NCBI GenBank assembly: GCA_012184525.1
Contig: WOFQ01000049.1
Location: 62,001-126,000 of the forward strand
Length of the DNA: 64,000 nt
From: Xenoacremonium recifei
Taxonomy: Eukaryota; Ascomycota; Sordariomycetes; Hypocreales; Nectriaceae
Reading direction: 5' to 3'
Within the stretch, counting starts at the first letter, position 1. Each line of letters starts with the position of its first letter. A program made the translations under genes and the position numbers. Shown piece after piece: positions 33,665-44,748 of the stretch. Below the pieces are notes generated by a model that saw nothing but the letters and a program-made list of their open reading frames with translations, was not told where the DNA came from and made no database searches.

Positions 33665-34388
33665 GTTCACGCTGCTTGGTGGAGAAGCGGATGGTCACTG
33701 AAATGGTGGTATCGGGTCATCACCTGGTTCAAGACCACCCTCTTCATCGGCCACAGCCTGAATACGTCCTTCGCAGGACATTGGTGGATAGGGTTCGAGG
33801 GCTTGAGTATGGTTGAAGCCGGGGATGCTGGCAGTGGGAAGGATGCAGTGGGAGCGACAGCAATTTATCTCTTCTCTACAACTATACACACACCATCCGC
33901 TGCCCAGTCTGGCTGCCTTGCTGACCAACCCTCTTGTCAATCAATCCTAAGCCCGAGTTGGGTCGCAGCAAAGTGCAAATTGTGCCATCTCGCAGCCTAA
34001 GAAGTACAGCTGCATTGAGCTCCCTTCAGCCCAGCCTGCAACTACTACACACGGGGCTGAATTGGCTGACCTAAAGCGCTGGCTTAGGGCGGACGGGCTC
34101 GGTGATTCTGGGCGAGAAGGGGGACGGGCGAGACATTTGGAATTTGGACACCATCAAAACTAGTTTTTCCTAGAATTGAAACAAGCTATATCATCCGTAA
34201 GGGATTAGAGCGACTATTTAGCTCCACCCGTACAAACCGATTACGACCAACAGAGAGGATCCGACACCATGCATGCTAGATTGGTCCATGTGCGGTTGGT
34301 CCATGTGCAAACCCGTGGCCATGAAATCCATCGTCTAGAACTTGGCGTCCCTTATATCGCGACGGCTTTCCGATAAAATGACGCGGCT
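33665..34388. other. Intergenic, no gene seen
   Basis: A 720-base gap between the APH-fold kinase 5' end and the TyrRS 3' end. A tandem TTGGTCCATGTGC repeat occurs at about 34282-34310 (GATTGGTCCATGTGC, GGTTGGTCCATGTGC). Confidence 0.4.
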
Positions 34389-35555
34389 CTACTCACTCAC
34401 GGGAACTATGAGATTGTTGGTTTCGCCTGCAGGTTTCGTATTTGCCTGCCCAACCCTCCCTTTCGTCGTCTTCGTCTTTGTCTTGGGGTCAGGGTAGGCC
34501 ACACGTGCGATTTCCTGCCAGTCCTCGTCTGATTCGAATTCGCGCCAGATTGACTCCGTGAGCTTGGTGAGGCCATCCTCGACCATCTTTTTGGCGAGCT
34601 GCGGGGTCAGAGAGTCGGATTCGTAAGCAGCAACCACCTCGGCGAAGGAAGCGAATGTTGTCGGCCAGGTTTCGTCTTGTAAGATTACGCTGATGGACGC
34701 CTTGCCGTTGGGAGACTGAAGTTCCGAGTACGGAAGCAGGACATGTTGAATGAAGGCCAGGACTCCATTTCCTTCTGCGACACGGGGAGCGCAATGGGCC
34801 TTGGCGATCTTCTTGCGTATCGTGGTGGCGTCGTCGATGAGATCAATCTTGGATCTTGGGCCCGAACTGCTCATCTTCCCCCCCGCCAGACCTGGCACCA
34901 TGGGGTTCATTAGATGTGCTCTGACCTTGAAACCAGCCTTGGCCATGATATCGTGTGCCAAACCAAAAGTCTTGCGTTGATCAAGTCCACCAAACTCAGC
35001 ATCAACGTCCAGGTATTCTTCGTCCAGAAGCTGCATCATGGGGTAGATGCCATCGGCCATGACTGGCTCGCCCATGCTCTTGACGATCTCGCTGCTCGCC
35101 TTGACGGCGTCGTGGACTGAGACTTTCTTGCTCAGTTTCAAAAGGTCGCGTGAAAACTCGGGCAACAGCTGATAGGAGCTTCCTCGGACGAACTCGAGGT
35201 TTTCCAGGTCGACGCCAACGCTTCGGAGCAAGGCACTGATGGTGCGCTGATAGTACTGTGCGCGATACTCAAGAACCCCCTCGGGTGCCTTGTCAGCATC
35301 CAGGAAGCCGTGGAGATCTGCGAGCAGAATCTTGACTTTGCAGCCCACGCTCAAGAATTGCGCGATCTTAATAGCAGGGAGGAAATAGGCAGCGTGCGGA
35401 CGACCGGTAGTCGCAGTTCCCCAGTAGATCTTCAGTGGCCGGACAGGCAAGATGTCCCGGATAATGTCACCTCCAATGACCTCGTGGAGGTTCGATGTGA
35501 TCAGTCCATATTTCTCATCGTCGTTGAGTGTCTTTCTCGGGAGTTGAGTCGCCAT
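34389..35555 (-). CDS. Tyrosyl-tRNA synthetase, cytosolic type
   Basis: An intronless 388-aa ORF. The class I signature is GTATTGRPHAAYFLP (HIGH-like, about residues 47-60) and the second is GGKMSSSGP (KMSSS at 227-231). Also present are ADLHGFLDADKAP, GIYPMMQLLDEEYLDVDAEF, FGGLDQRKTFGLAHD and HLMNPMVPGLAGGKMSSS, all typical of archaeal/eukaryotic TyrRS. Length is close to yeast cytosolic TyrRS (394). It would charge tRNA-Tyr. The last codons read GTGAGTGAG before TAG, which resembles a splice donor, so a further 3' exon cannot be excluded. It is head to head with a broken LeuRS gene. Because the neighbourhood is accessory in character, it may be a second, divergent copy rather than the only TyrRS (inference). 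Confidence 0.88.
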   Translation of the reverse strand: MATQLPRKTLNDDEKYGLITSNLHEVIGGDIIRDILPVRPLKIYWGTATTGRPHAAYFLPAIKIAQFLSVGCKVKILLADLHGFLDADKAPEGVLEYRAQYYQRTISALLRSVGVDLENLEFVRGSSYQLLPEFSRDLLKLSKKVSVHDAVKASSEIVKSMGEPVMADGIYPMMQLLDEEYLDVDAEFGGLDQRKTFGLAHDIMAKAGFKVRAHLMNPMVPGLAGGKMSSSGPRSKIDLIDDATTIRKKIAKAHCAPRVAEGNGVLAFIQHVLLPYSELQSPNGKASISVILQDETWPTTFASFAEVVAAYESDSLTPQLAKKMVEDGLTKLTESIWREFESDEDWQEIARVAYPDPKTKTKTTKGRVGQANTKPAGETNNLIVPVSE

Positions 35556-35636
35556 GGCAGCTGGTAATTCGCAAACGAGCTTGCTGTATCGTACCGCGTA
35601 CGAGTGATGAAAAGGGTAGTTAGGGTGACTGATCCC

Positions 35637-35652
35637 CCGCTAGCGCTAGCGG
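35637..35652. promoter_or_regulatory. 16-base perfect palindrome upstream of TyrRS
   Basis: CCGCTAGCGCTAGCGG is fully self-complementary and lies 82 bases upstream of the TyrRS ATG. It could be a dimeric factor site. No known factor is assigned. Confidence 0.4.
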
Positions 35653-36239
35653 CCGAGATTGATCGACATTTAGTGTTGCTGAGTACTTGTATGGTACATG
35701 TGGCGAGCTAGGCAGGGGTTACTAGATCACCGTGATCCATCGAATCTACCCTGTAGTTAGGAAAGTCAGATCGTTACAATAATAATAATAATAATTCGGT
35801 TCTTGAACCTATGGTCAGTGCTCGGCGGTTCGGAGGCGGAATTGGCAGTCCTCGAATTCGCGGTGGCCGGTCTTCTCATGAGTGGCTCACATCATTCGCT
35901 GATTGAAGTGATGGCTCTTTGCGCCCCCTTAATAGGGTGTAAGCCCCCGGGTAGTTTGGTGGAGATGATCGATCAGTTAGTACCATGCGAGTTAAAAATA
36001 GTATGGAAGGGAAATCCCCACAGCATCACCAGGGATATTTCAAATCGAGCTCGCGCGTCGGCTTGAGGACCTCTTAGCCTAGATTTTAAAGCAATCAATA
36101 GGTATTATTTCCCAGCATCTTCATACACTTGAGAAAGGAAGCCACCACTATGCTCGCACGATAAGCCACATATCATAGCACCCCCTACAATCGAAGCTAA
36201 TCAAAACAAGCGTCTAAGCCGCCGTGAATATTAAACTCT

Positions 36240-36300
36240 CAAAAATACATGGCCGCTCCACCAATACAAATTTGCCTGTAAGAGCGGCCATGTATTTTTG
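36240..36300. repeat. Perfect 19-bp inverted repeat with 23-base loop
   Basis: Arm 36240-36258 (CAAAAATACATGGCCGCTC) is the exact reverse complement of 36282-36300. The intervening 23 bases are unpaired. The hairpin ends about 145 bases upstream of the LeuRS ATG. It could be a small foldback element, the source of a hairpin small RNA, or a transcription end signal. Confidence 0.7.
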
Positions 36301-36444
36301 CACCCGCCTGCCTGCTTCACGAGTTATGAACACCGCATCCGCCAAATATTCGCGAACCACCTCCCCACCAATGAACGAACTTTCAACACTCGCGCACGAG
36401 GGGGTGTTGTAACCCTAAGTGCTCCTCGGCAATCGGTATCCGCT

Positions 36445-39400
36445 ATGGCAGTAAACCCTGACGCAACAGCCTCCTCTATGGCCACCATCAATATTGAGAA
36501 TGTGGGATCCCCTCCGCTCGAATTCCCCGCTCTTGGTACTAACTTGAGGCTAGACTGAGAAGCACGACGCCCTTAGGGCCATCGAGCGAAAATACCAGAA
36601 GATCTGGGCCGAGAACAACGTCTTCGAATCCGACGCCCCTACCGTCAACGCTATTCCCGATGCAGTGTCGCCGGCTGCCATCCGCTCTCAAGAACCCAAG
36701 TTCTTTGGCACTGTCGCGTACCCATACATGAACGGCAGTCTGCACGTCGGCCATGGTTTCACCATCTCCAAGGTTGAGTTCGCCACCGGCTATGCCAGGA
36801 TGAAAAGCAAACGTGCCCTCTTCCCCTTCGGTTTCCACTGCACGGGCATGGCCATCAAGGCTTGTGCCGACAAGCTGGTGCACGAGATTGAACTCTTTGG
36901 TCCTACCTTTGCTGGTTTCAAGGATGACGAGGAATCTGAAGACCTGAGCTCGGAGAAGCCGACCGCCCCAGCACCGGCTTCTGAAGACGTCACGAAGTTC
37001 AAGTCCAAGAAGAGCAAGGCATCGGCAAAGTCGGTAAAGGCCAAGTACCAGTTTCAGATCATGCTAGCCCAAGGCATTCCTTTGGAAGAAATCCACCTCT
37101 TCGCTGACCCCTGTCACTGGGTTCACGTTTTCCCCGAAGCCGGCATTCGAGATGTTACCGATCTAGGCTTACGCGTTGACTGGCGCCGCTCTTTTGTGAC
37201 GACTGACGCCAATCCATACTATGACTCGTTTGTTCGTTGGCAGATGAACCGCCTCAAACAACTTGGGAAAATCAAATTCGGCAAGAGGTATACCGTGTAC
37301 TCGCCCAAGGACGGTCAGCCGTGTCTGGATCATGACCGGAGTGAGGGCGAGGGCATCGGCATTCAAAACTACACTGCAGTCAAAATGCGAGTCCTGCAAT
37401 GGTCCGAGACCGCAACCAAAGCCATCCAGGCTGCTCTACCGTCGGATGCTGTTGTCTACTTGGTCCCTGCCACTCTACGACCCGAGACCATGTACGGCCA
37501 AACCTGCTGCTTTGTGAGCCCCAAGATCACATACGGCATCTTTCAAACAACTGCCAACGAATATCTCTTCATTTCCCACCGAGCTTCCCGCAACATGGCC
37601 TTTCAGGGCGTTTTCCCCCATTGCGATTGGGGCCATCACAACTCGGTTCTAGAGCTCTCTGGGTCGCAGGTCATCGGAACTCTGGTCGATGCACCTCTTT
37701 CCATCCATTCAAGTGGTGTTCGTGTCTTACCCATGGACACAATCAACGACACCAAGGGCACGGGAGTCGTCACGTCGGTTCCATCCGATAGTCCCGACGA
37801 CTACGCCACCGTCATGGAGTTGGCTAACAAGGCCAGCTACTATGGCATACAGAAGGAGTGGGCTCAGCTCGAAATGATCCCCATCATCGAAACACCAACC
37901 TACGGAAACCTCACAGCACCCACTTTGATCAAGCAAATGAAGATTGTATCCCCCAAGGATTCCAAGTTGCCGCAAGCCTAGGAGCTGGCTTACAAGGAAG
38001 GGTTCTACCGGGGAAAGATGATCTACGGAGATTTCAAGGGCATGCCTGTCCAGGAAGCAAAGGACCGCACGAAGCAGAAGCTCCTCGACTCCGGCCTTGC
38101 ATATGAGTACGCTGAGCCAGATGGTCTCGTTGTGAGCAGATCGAAAGATGTTTGCGTCGTCGCACTTTTAGATCAGTGGTATCTGAACTACGGGTCAGCC
38201 GAAAACGGCGGGGATGGGGAATGGTGTGATCAGGTACTCAAGCACCTCAACAGTGGTGAATTCAACACCTTTTCTCCTGAGGCGAAGCGTCAGTTTGCAA
38301 GCACTCTCAGTTGGCTGAGCCAGTGGGCGTGCGCGAGGTCGTATGGTCTCGGCTCAAAGCTCCCTTGGGATCACTCGTTGTTGGTCGAGTCGCTCAGCGA
38401 CAGCACCATCTACCCTGCCTACTACACGATTGCACACTACCTCCATAAGGATATCTACGGCAACGAGCAAGGTGTCGGTGCAATATCTGCCGAGCAAATG
38501 ACGGATAGCGTGTGGGACTACGTTTTTGCCAGGATTGAGACAGTTGAGAGCGACATCCCTCCCCCGACTCTACAAGCGATGCGCAGAGAGTTTGAGTACT
38601 GGTATCCCCTTGATGTGCGGGTCTCCGGAAAGGACCTGATCCAGAATCATCTAACCTTCTTCCTTTACATCCATGTTGCCCTATTCCCGCAGGAGTATTG
38701 GCCTAAGGGCATCCGTCCCAATGGTCATCTTCTCCTCAACGGAGAAAAGATGAGCAAAAGCACTGGTAATTTTCTCACATTGAGACAGACAGTTGAGAAG
38801 TTCGGAGCGGATGCAGCGAGAATCGCGATTGCGGATGCCGGCGATGCGATTGAGGATGCGAACTTTGAGGAGACTGTGGCCAACAAAACCGTTCTGAAGC
38901 TCTTTGAGTTGAAGAAGTGGCTCCAGGAGATGAAGGAAGATGCGGTCTTGGTAGATTCCACCGACGACTACGCCCAAAAGCGCAACAGCAACAATGCGAA
39001 GAATGTAGACCTCATTCAACGCATAGGCGCCTTCAACCTGTGGGATAAGTTATTTGAGAACGAGCTCGATGTGTTGGTGCGCGAGACAGACGCGCACTAT
39101 GGCAAGTAAGCCTCTCCCATGACCCTCACGACAACGAGCAGGCGTGACTAACTGGCGTCCAACAGTTATCTCTTTAAGAGTGCTCTTCGGGCCGGTTTCT
39201 ACGACTTGACGGCCGCTCGCGACTGGTATCGCGAGGTGGCTCGAGCAGCTGGCACTGGGATGCATCGCGACCTCGTTCGACGATACTCTGAGCTGCAGAC
39301 TCTTGTGCTCGCGCCCATAGCTCCGCACTGGAGCGAGTGTATTTGGGTCGAGGTTTTGGGGAATTCTGGGACGATTCACAAAACACAGTTTCCCCAGACA

Positions 39401-39946
39401 GGCGAGGAGGACTTGAATCTCACGGCCACGTTGGCATACATCCGAAAGACAGCCTCTTCAGTAACTTCGGCGCAGGCAGCTCAACAGAGGAAGCTAGCAA
39501 GAGGGAAAGCAGTGAACTTCGGTCCCAACCTGCCATACAAGCTTGTCATCTTCTATGCCGATTCCCTCCAAGCCTGGCAGGTTGATTCCATCAACCAGGT
39601 GGCCAAGGCGCTAGAGGAATTTAGCTTTGTTGACATCAAAGCCATCACCAAGGCAATGGAAAAAGCCACCTTGAAGCGAGCCATACCCTTCATTCAGGGC
39701 CTGAAGAAGTCGCTCGACGAGGGAAAGAGCGAGGAAGAAGTCCTATCCATCGATCTTCCTTTCGAGGAGCTGGCGATTTTGGAGGCCATGGTTCCTGTAT
39801 TCCTGCAGGCACTGCCCAAGTGCCAGGCCGTCGAAATTGTCAAGGTATCGCCGGGTACGTCGGGAGAGACGGGCAAAGAGCTGCCTTCAGTTGCCAACAG
39901 CGCTTACCTAGGCGAGCCAAGATTCTACTTTGAGAATATTTTGTAG
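36445..39946 (+). pseudogene. Leucyl-tRNA synthetase, cytosolic type, broken copy
   Basis: The homology spans a whole fungal cytosolic LeuRS of about 1140 codons. The HIGH motif is NGSLHVGH, followed by FPFGFHCTGMAIKACADKL, the CP1 editing region (LRPETMYGQTCCFV), LSWLSQWACARSYGLGSKLPW and KMSKS in NGEKMSKSTGNF. An intron at 39106-39165 splices correctly (HYG/NYLFKSALRAGFYD). Two breaks are seen. Around 36550 a small deletion shifts the frame between TNLRL and EKHDALRAI. At 37979-37981 a TAG sits where the family usually has Lys, just before ELAYKEGFYRG. The TAG is not a C-to-T change, so it is not RIP. The rest is open for over 1000 codons, suggesting recent loss, a sequencing error, or stop readthrough. 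The C-terminal domain diverges from typical LeuRS. Confidence 0.8.
39106..39165 (+). other. Intron retained in the LeuRS copy
   Basis: GTAAGC donor, CTAAC branch site and CAACAG acceptor. Splicing joins HYG to NYLFKSALRAGFYD. Its presence shows the copy is not a processed retrocopy. Confidence 0.75.
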
Positions 39947-40157
39947 GCCTCCATTCTCGCGGTCCGGGACGGCAGTCGATTGCTTTGATCTACCGAGGCT
40001 CCCGGCTGTTGACAGGAATATGGCCATCCTTGAACGGAGGAGAGACAGCTTGCTTTGTTGGTTCTTGCTCTGGGTTCCAGGTCATCAAGCACCATGAGGA
40101 CAGGATCGCTGAAAAGTTGCTACCGCTTAGCAAGATTTTGGTAACAGTAAGGGGAAT

Positions 40158-40655
40158 TTATAGCGCCGTACCTACATAGACAAAATCGGAAATCCATGTA
40201 TTCTTGATGTATATGGTAAGGTGAAGATTGTCCCAAGTGAGTGATGCTGTCCAAGGTATCGCGCCCAGAGAGGCTTGAATCAAAGTCATCTGGTCTCCAT
40301 GGGAAGGGCCGAATTCACCGACACTCGTGACCCCATCGTCTTTGGGGTCAAGGTCGGGGACAAGCGGTGCTAATGTGCAAGAGTCGCAGGAGGCACAATA
40401 GTCGTGAAATCTTGCTCTCAATCTTGCCGGGAAGGGGCTGAATTCGCCGACAGCCGCTAAAGCATCTGGCCCCAAGTCGGGAACCAGCGGCAGCAACGAG
40501 CATGGGCTGTTCTCAAACTCTTCGGTGCTTGGGTATCGATGGTTGGAGATGGCAGACTCGGTCGAGTTCTCACAATCACTCGAGCCTGCCCGGGGCAGAT
40601 GTGAGAGGGAGAGGTCCCGCCTGCGCGAAGCCGTGATGGGCGCCTTCCCTTGCGA
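40158..40655 (-). other. Coding-like fragment with an internal duplication
   Basis: An open frame of 165 codons without an early ATG starts just after a TTATTAG acceptor-like site. It contains two copies of a module, SLLPLVPDLGPDALAAVGEF and TLAPLVPDLDPKDDGVTSVGEF, separated by RFHDYCASCDSC. No family is recognised. It could be one exon of a gene whose first exon is not found, or a decayed fragment. Confidence 0.3.
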
Positions 40656-41039
40656 CTAATAAGCGACAATGCGGCTTACGTGTCTGCATTAGGAAGGAGA
40701 AGTGAGTCAGTAAAGGGGATTCGGGATTATTTTGGGGGGAATAATGGCAGGAACAATGAGGAGGGAGGCAGGTCGTTCTTTACACCTCATCCCACGCCTG
40801 ATACGAGCCTCATTCACTTCCCTGCCTAGGTGCTGAATCTTCTTCTTTACACAATTCAAATCCCCAACGCATCATCTTCCAGGTGGTTGAGCTGGACGAG
40901 CATCATCGGGGGCTGTTTCAACGGTCGCCGCGTGGTTGGAGCAGAACGCCAAGGTCCATTCTCGCCTCCCTCATCGAGACCCTTCTCAAAGCTGCCGTCG
41001 CACCTTTGCCGTCGCACCTTTGGGCGATAAATGCAGCAG

Positions 41040-43440
41040 CGAACTTATTCTCGCCGTGCCTTTGTTACCCTTGCCCGAGGCTCCGGTCGTTCTTCTCACA
41101 AAATCGCCCTTCTGCCTGCAGATTGCAGGTTCGAACCTCAGCAGCAACCCTCGACGGGTTCCGTGATACCGGCGCCCAACCCGGCTGTCGCCCGAAGAGC
41201 CTCGATCGCTGGCGACATGATGGTCTCGCCGGCAAGTCAGCCGGGCAGCCGCTCCCAGCGCTTGTCACTGCGAGATATCTCTCCATGTAAGTGATAAGAC
41301 CCTTTCGTATGCATTATTTGCAAGACGCTGACTGACTATAGGAAGCTATAGCTGCTACGCTCAGCAGCAGCCCTCGAAGGGCAGTGCCTTGCCTGCCTGC
41401 CAGCCTTTTCGAACCATCACCACCATGCCACTGGCCGTCTTCTCATCGCTCTTCTGCCTACAGATTGCGAGGTTCAAGCGCCGCCGCCGCCGCAGATCCG
41501 GCTGTCGCCCGAGGAGCTGGAGTCCCCATTGCTGGCGATGTAATCGTCTGCCGCATGCTCGCACCCCGACTACCGTCGCAGATACAAATCTCCAGCAGAT
41601 CTCACAATTAATCAAGCCAGTCGGGAAGCCCATTCCACTGGACAGCTGGACTATTCACGTTGGGATGCTCGGTCTCTAGGAGGTGAAGGAGACTGTGTTT
41701 GAAGCTCCTCCCCGCAATCCAATCCATTTCACCACTGCTACCGCTCCTATTAGCAATGACAGTCCTGACGGCGCATACGGACAAGGTGCCGTCGCTCGAA
41801 CGAGCCTCCTTTCCCCGAGGTCATGGAAGCCGAGCCACAGCAGCAGCCCTCGACGGGCTCCCTGGTCGCGCCACCGCCGCCGATCCGGCTGTCGCCCATT
41901 GCTGACGATGTAATCGTCTGCCGACAAGACTATCTTACCTGAAAATTGCTTGGAATGCTCGGCCTCTAGGCTCCCGGGTCGCGCCACCGCTGCCGATCCG
42001 GCTGTCGCCCGAGGAGCTGGAGCCCCATTGCTGGCGATGTAATCGTCTGCGGCATGCACGCACCCGGACTCCCGTGTTGGGATGCTCGGCCTCTAGGAGG
42101 TGAAGGAGACTGTGCTCTGAAGCTCCTCCCCGCAATCCAATCCATTTCACTGTTGCCCGCTACTCCCATCAAGGTCTCTAAGAGCCGTCAACCACCCAAA
42201 CCTGTCTCCTTCATCACGCCACCCACACCAACAACGACAATGATGGAAAATAAAAATAAATAAATTAAATTAAAAAAAAAAAAAAAAAAAAAGCTATTAC
42301 TTCCCGACATGTCAGTGATCTCTCACCCAGACCGAGCTTACTCTCTCTCGCCTCATCGCTGCCGCCATGTCAACCATCTCCTCATCGCATTCCTGCAAGT
42401 AGCAGTGATTCATAAGAGTCAACTTGATCATATACCTGATCATCTATGAATCCGACACACTGACCATACATCTTCGACCTTATCTTACTGTCAGACAGTC
42501 GAACCCATGGCAGATGAATTCTCTAATGACACGGGAGGACATGCAGCACTCGAGGGGCTGTACTGTGGTCAAACTACTCCTGCTCCGTCTGCCCCTGATC
42601 CGGCTGTCGCCCAAGGCCAATGAAGCCAAACCACAGCAACAGCTCTCGATGGGCTATGCTCTGCCTCGGGATGAGGCTGTTTCGACTGAAGCCGCTCATT
42701 AGGAGGTGAAGGGGACTCTCTCCTCATCGCTCTTCTGGTGCAGATTGCGAGGTCCAACCACAGCAACAGCCCCTATTGGGCATTGCCGATGCATACCCAA
42801 AGCGAAAGACAGAAATTGAACCATCAAAACAATCTCACAGGATCGCCGGCGACATGTACCGCCTCGCCGCTAGGACCTCCTTGGCAGGGCGGTGCACAAC
42901 ATGTGCCTGGAACCTGCTTCGGTTCGGTTTTGCTTACACGCACTCCAGATCCCCCTCGCAGTTACGGATCTCCAGCAGTTTGTTCATATTCGAGAACCCA
43001 ACACTTGCGGACAGATATACCATCCACTTAAGAATGATCAGTCTTCAGCAGGTCAAAAGAGACTGTTCCCTGAAGCTTCCCCCCCGCAATCCAAATCATT
43101 TTCACTACTACTGCCACTCCTCCCCATCAACATTAACACTGGGATGAACATTACTATCAGTTCCGGTCACATCAGCGATCTCTCACCTCGTCGGTTCCGA
43201 TCCTCACCCTGCAGATTCCAAGATCATCCGCAGCAACGGCCCTTAGCGGGCTGTGCGCTGTCTGCCTTGACCTAGTCTCCTTCCCCCGAGGCTGAGGAAG
43301 CTGAACCTCAACAGCAGCCCTCGACTGGCTGTGCCTTTCTCGCCTATTCAGTTCCATCGCCCCCGTCATGTTGGGGTCTATCACCTAGCCGTTCTTCTGC
43401 CAGCAGATTACAAGGTCAGCAGCAGTCTCGATGAGCGAAG
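41040..43440. repeat. Degenerate composite tandem repeat array, about 2.4 kb
   Basis: Several short blocks recur in the same order with divergence. Block A (CTTCTGCCTACAGATTGCGA) is near 41110, 41450, 42730, 43212 and 43390. Block B (CAGCAGCAGCCCTCGACGGG) is near 41138, 41362, 41838, 42632, 43230 and 43308. Block C (GATCCGGCTGTCGCCCGAGG) is near 41185, 41494, 41883, 41996 and 42597 and is often followed by GCTGGCGATGTAATCGTCTG. Block D (GGTGAAGGAGACTGTG..) is near 41682, 42099 and 42704, often followed by CCCCGCAATCCAATCCATTT. Units are about 250-450 bases. No transposase, reverse transcriptase or terminal repeats were seen. Some frames would encode a repeated proline/alanine-rich module, but stops are frequent. 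Confidence 0.6.
42256..42291 (+). repeat. A-rich tract with poly-A run inside the repeat array
   Basis: Short AAAT/AATT units pass into an uninterrupted run of about 21 A. This is the usual look of a retroposon tail but may be simple-sequence expansion. Confidence 0.6.
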
Positions 43441-44748
43441 TCTCCCTGATCCTGGACAATCTCTCGGCAGAGCTTTCTGAACGGTGTCTTGGGAATTCAA
43501 AAATCCCCATCATTCTGGCCCTGCTCGCCGACATGATGACTTCGTGGACAAGGCCGTCTTATTGGGGCGATGCCAAAAGCCCTGGCACCTGTCGAAGCAT
43601 AGTCTGGGTGTCCGGGTACTTCTCGTCCAGGCGGCGACAGACTTCGAGCATGAATGCGGTGCACCGGCCCCCTGTCCAAGTTTAAACTCGACTACACCCA
43701 GCTGGCGCTACACAGGAGGAAGATGGATGCGATCTCGCGAGTCCTAACCTGGTTGACGCTGGAGACGTTGCCCCGGTCGCGCGATGCAATGACTGGCTTC
43801 GGGGGATGGTCCAGGGGAGACGAGGCGTTTGGAATCAAGGTGGTATTTGGGAATCGATAACAGACCGGCATCTTCACCGTGCTATCGCCAACCCCAAACA
43901 CGGCGGTATAGTGAACCAGGAGCAAGGAAAGGGAGGTACTAATAATGATGGCGGAGCCATAGAGAGAAGATAAACCATACGTCTCGGCAGTGTAAGTGTC
44001 GGTAGGGATTGTCCGCTTTCGTTAATATAAAAAGAAAATGGTTACGTTCCAACTATGAAGAATATTGCCATATTTTGCTACGCCTTTGGTGAATGCCAGG
44101 GCATACTTAGTGTGTCGAACGTCTTTGAGTACCAACGGATCTGTCGCGCGACCCCGGACAGCGCTGGCACAGCATATGCTCCGGGGACAAATCGCCGTAG
44201 AGTCTCGCGAAGCTGCGACAAGATCTGTCCCATCAATACAGGGCATCGTTTGAGGGCCATATGACGGCAAGCTCCTTGTGAAATGATTGCTTGTCCACGA
44301 CCCGGCTACGGCTCGGGCACGCACTCTCCCGCTCAGGCCGTAATGAAGCCGCTCTGTGTTCCCAGCAACCCGACATTTGTCTCTCTCACCGCCCAAAGCG
44401 CTCGAAAATTCTTCACTGTATGTAGCACAAAGTGCAAAGGATTGGGAACTCGACACACTCTTAAATATCCCAATCTCAGCTCCTGCACGAGAGACCGTTG
44501 CAAGCCAATGACTGTTTTTGTGGCGTTGGCCACGTCGACAACACCACCGTTTGCAAGAGTCGGGCGGAGAGCGGCACATCCAATCATATCGAACATAACC
44601 CCCGCAGATAGAGCAATGGTGTTTGCACCTCAAGGCTGGCTGCGGCGGGGGCTGATCCGTGACCGTTTACTATTACCCCGCGACAGCCCATCTGGAATCC
44701 TTGTCTTCTTCCTCCCTCAATACCTGCTCAACCAAGGTAGCTTGCAAC
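43441..44748. other. 1.3 kb without a supported gene
   Basis: Minus-strand frames (44333-44596 and 44022-44633) stay open in parallel but carry no recognisable motif. The last 100 bases form the promoter of the C2H2-like gene. Confidence 0.4.

Larger units (their letters stand above)
35556..36444. promoter_or_regulatory. Divergent region between TyrRS and LeuRS genes
   Basis: This 890-base region holds a 16-base perfect palindrome at 35637-35652, an AAT microsatellite at 35778-35794 and a 19-bp perfect hairpin at 36240-36300. No gene is supported. Confidence 0.5.

Noticed and set aside
44022..44633. 203-codon minus-strand frame and an overlapping 87-codon frame
   Set aside because: Two frames are open in parallel with no family signature; neither could be favoured over chance.
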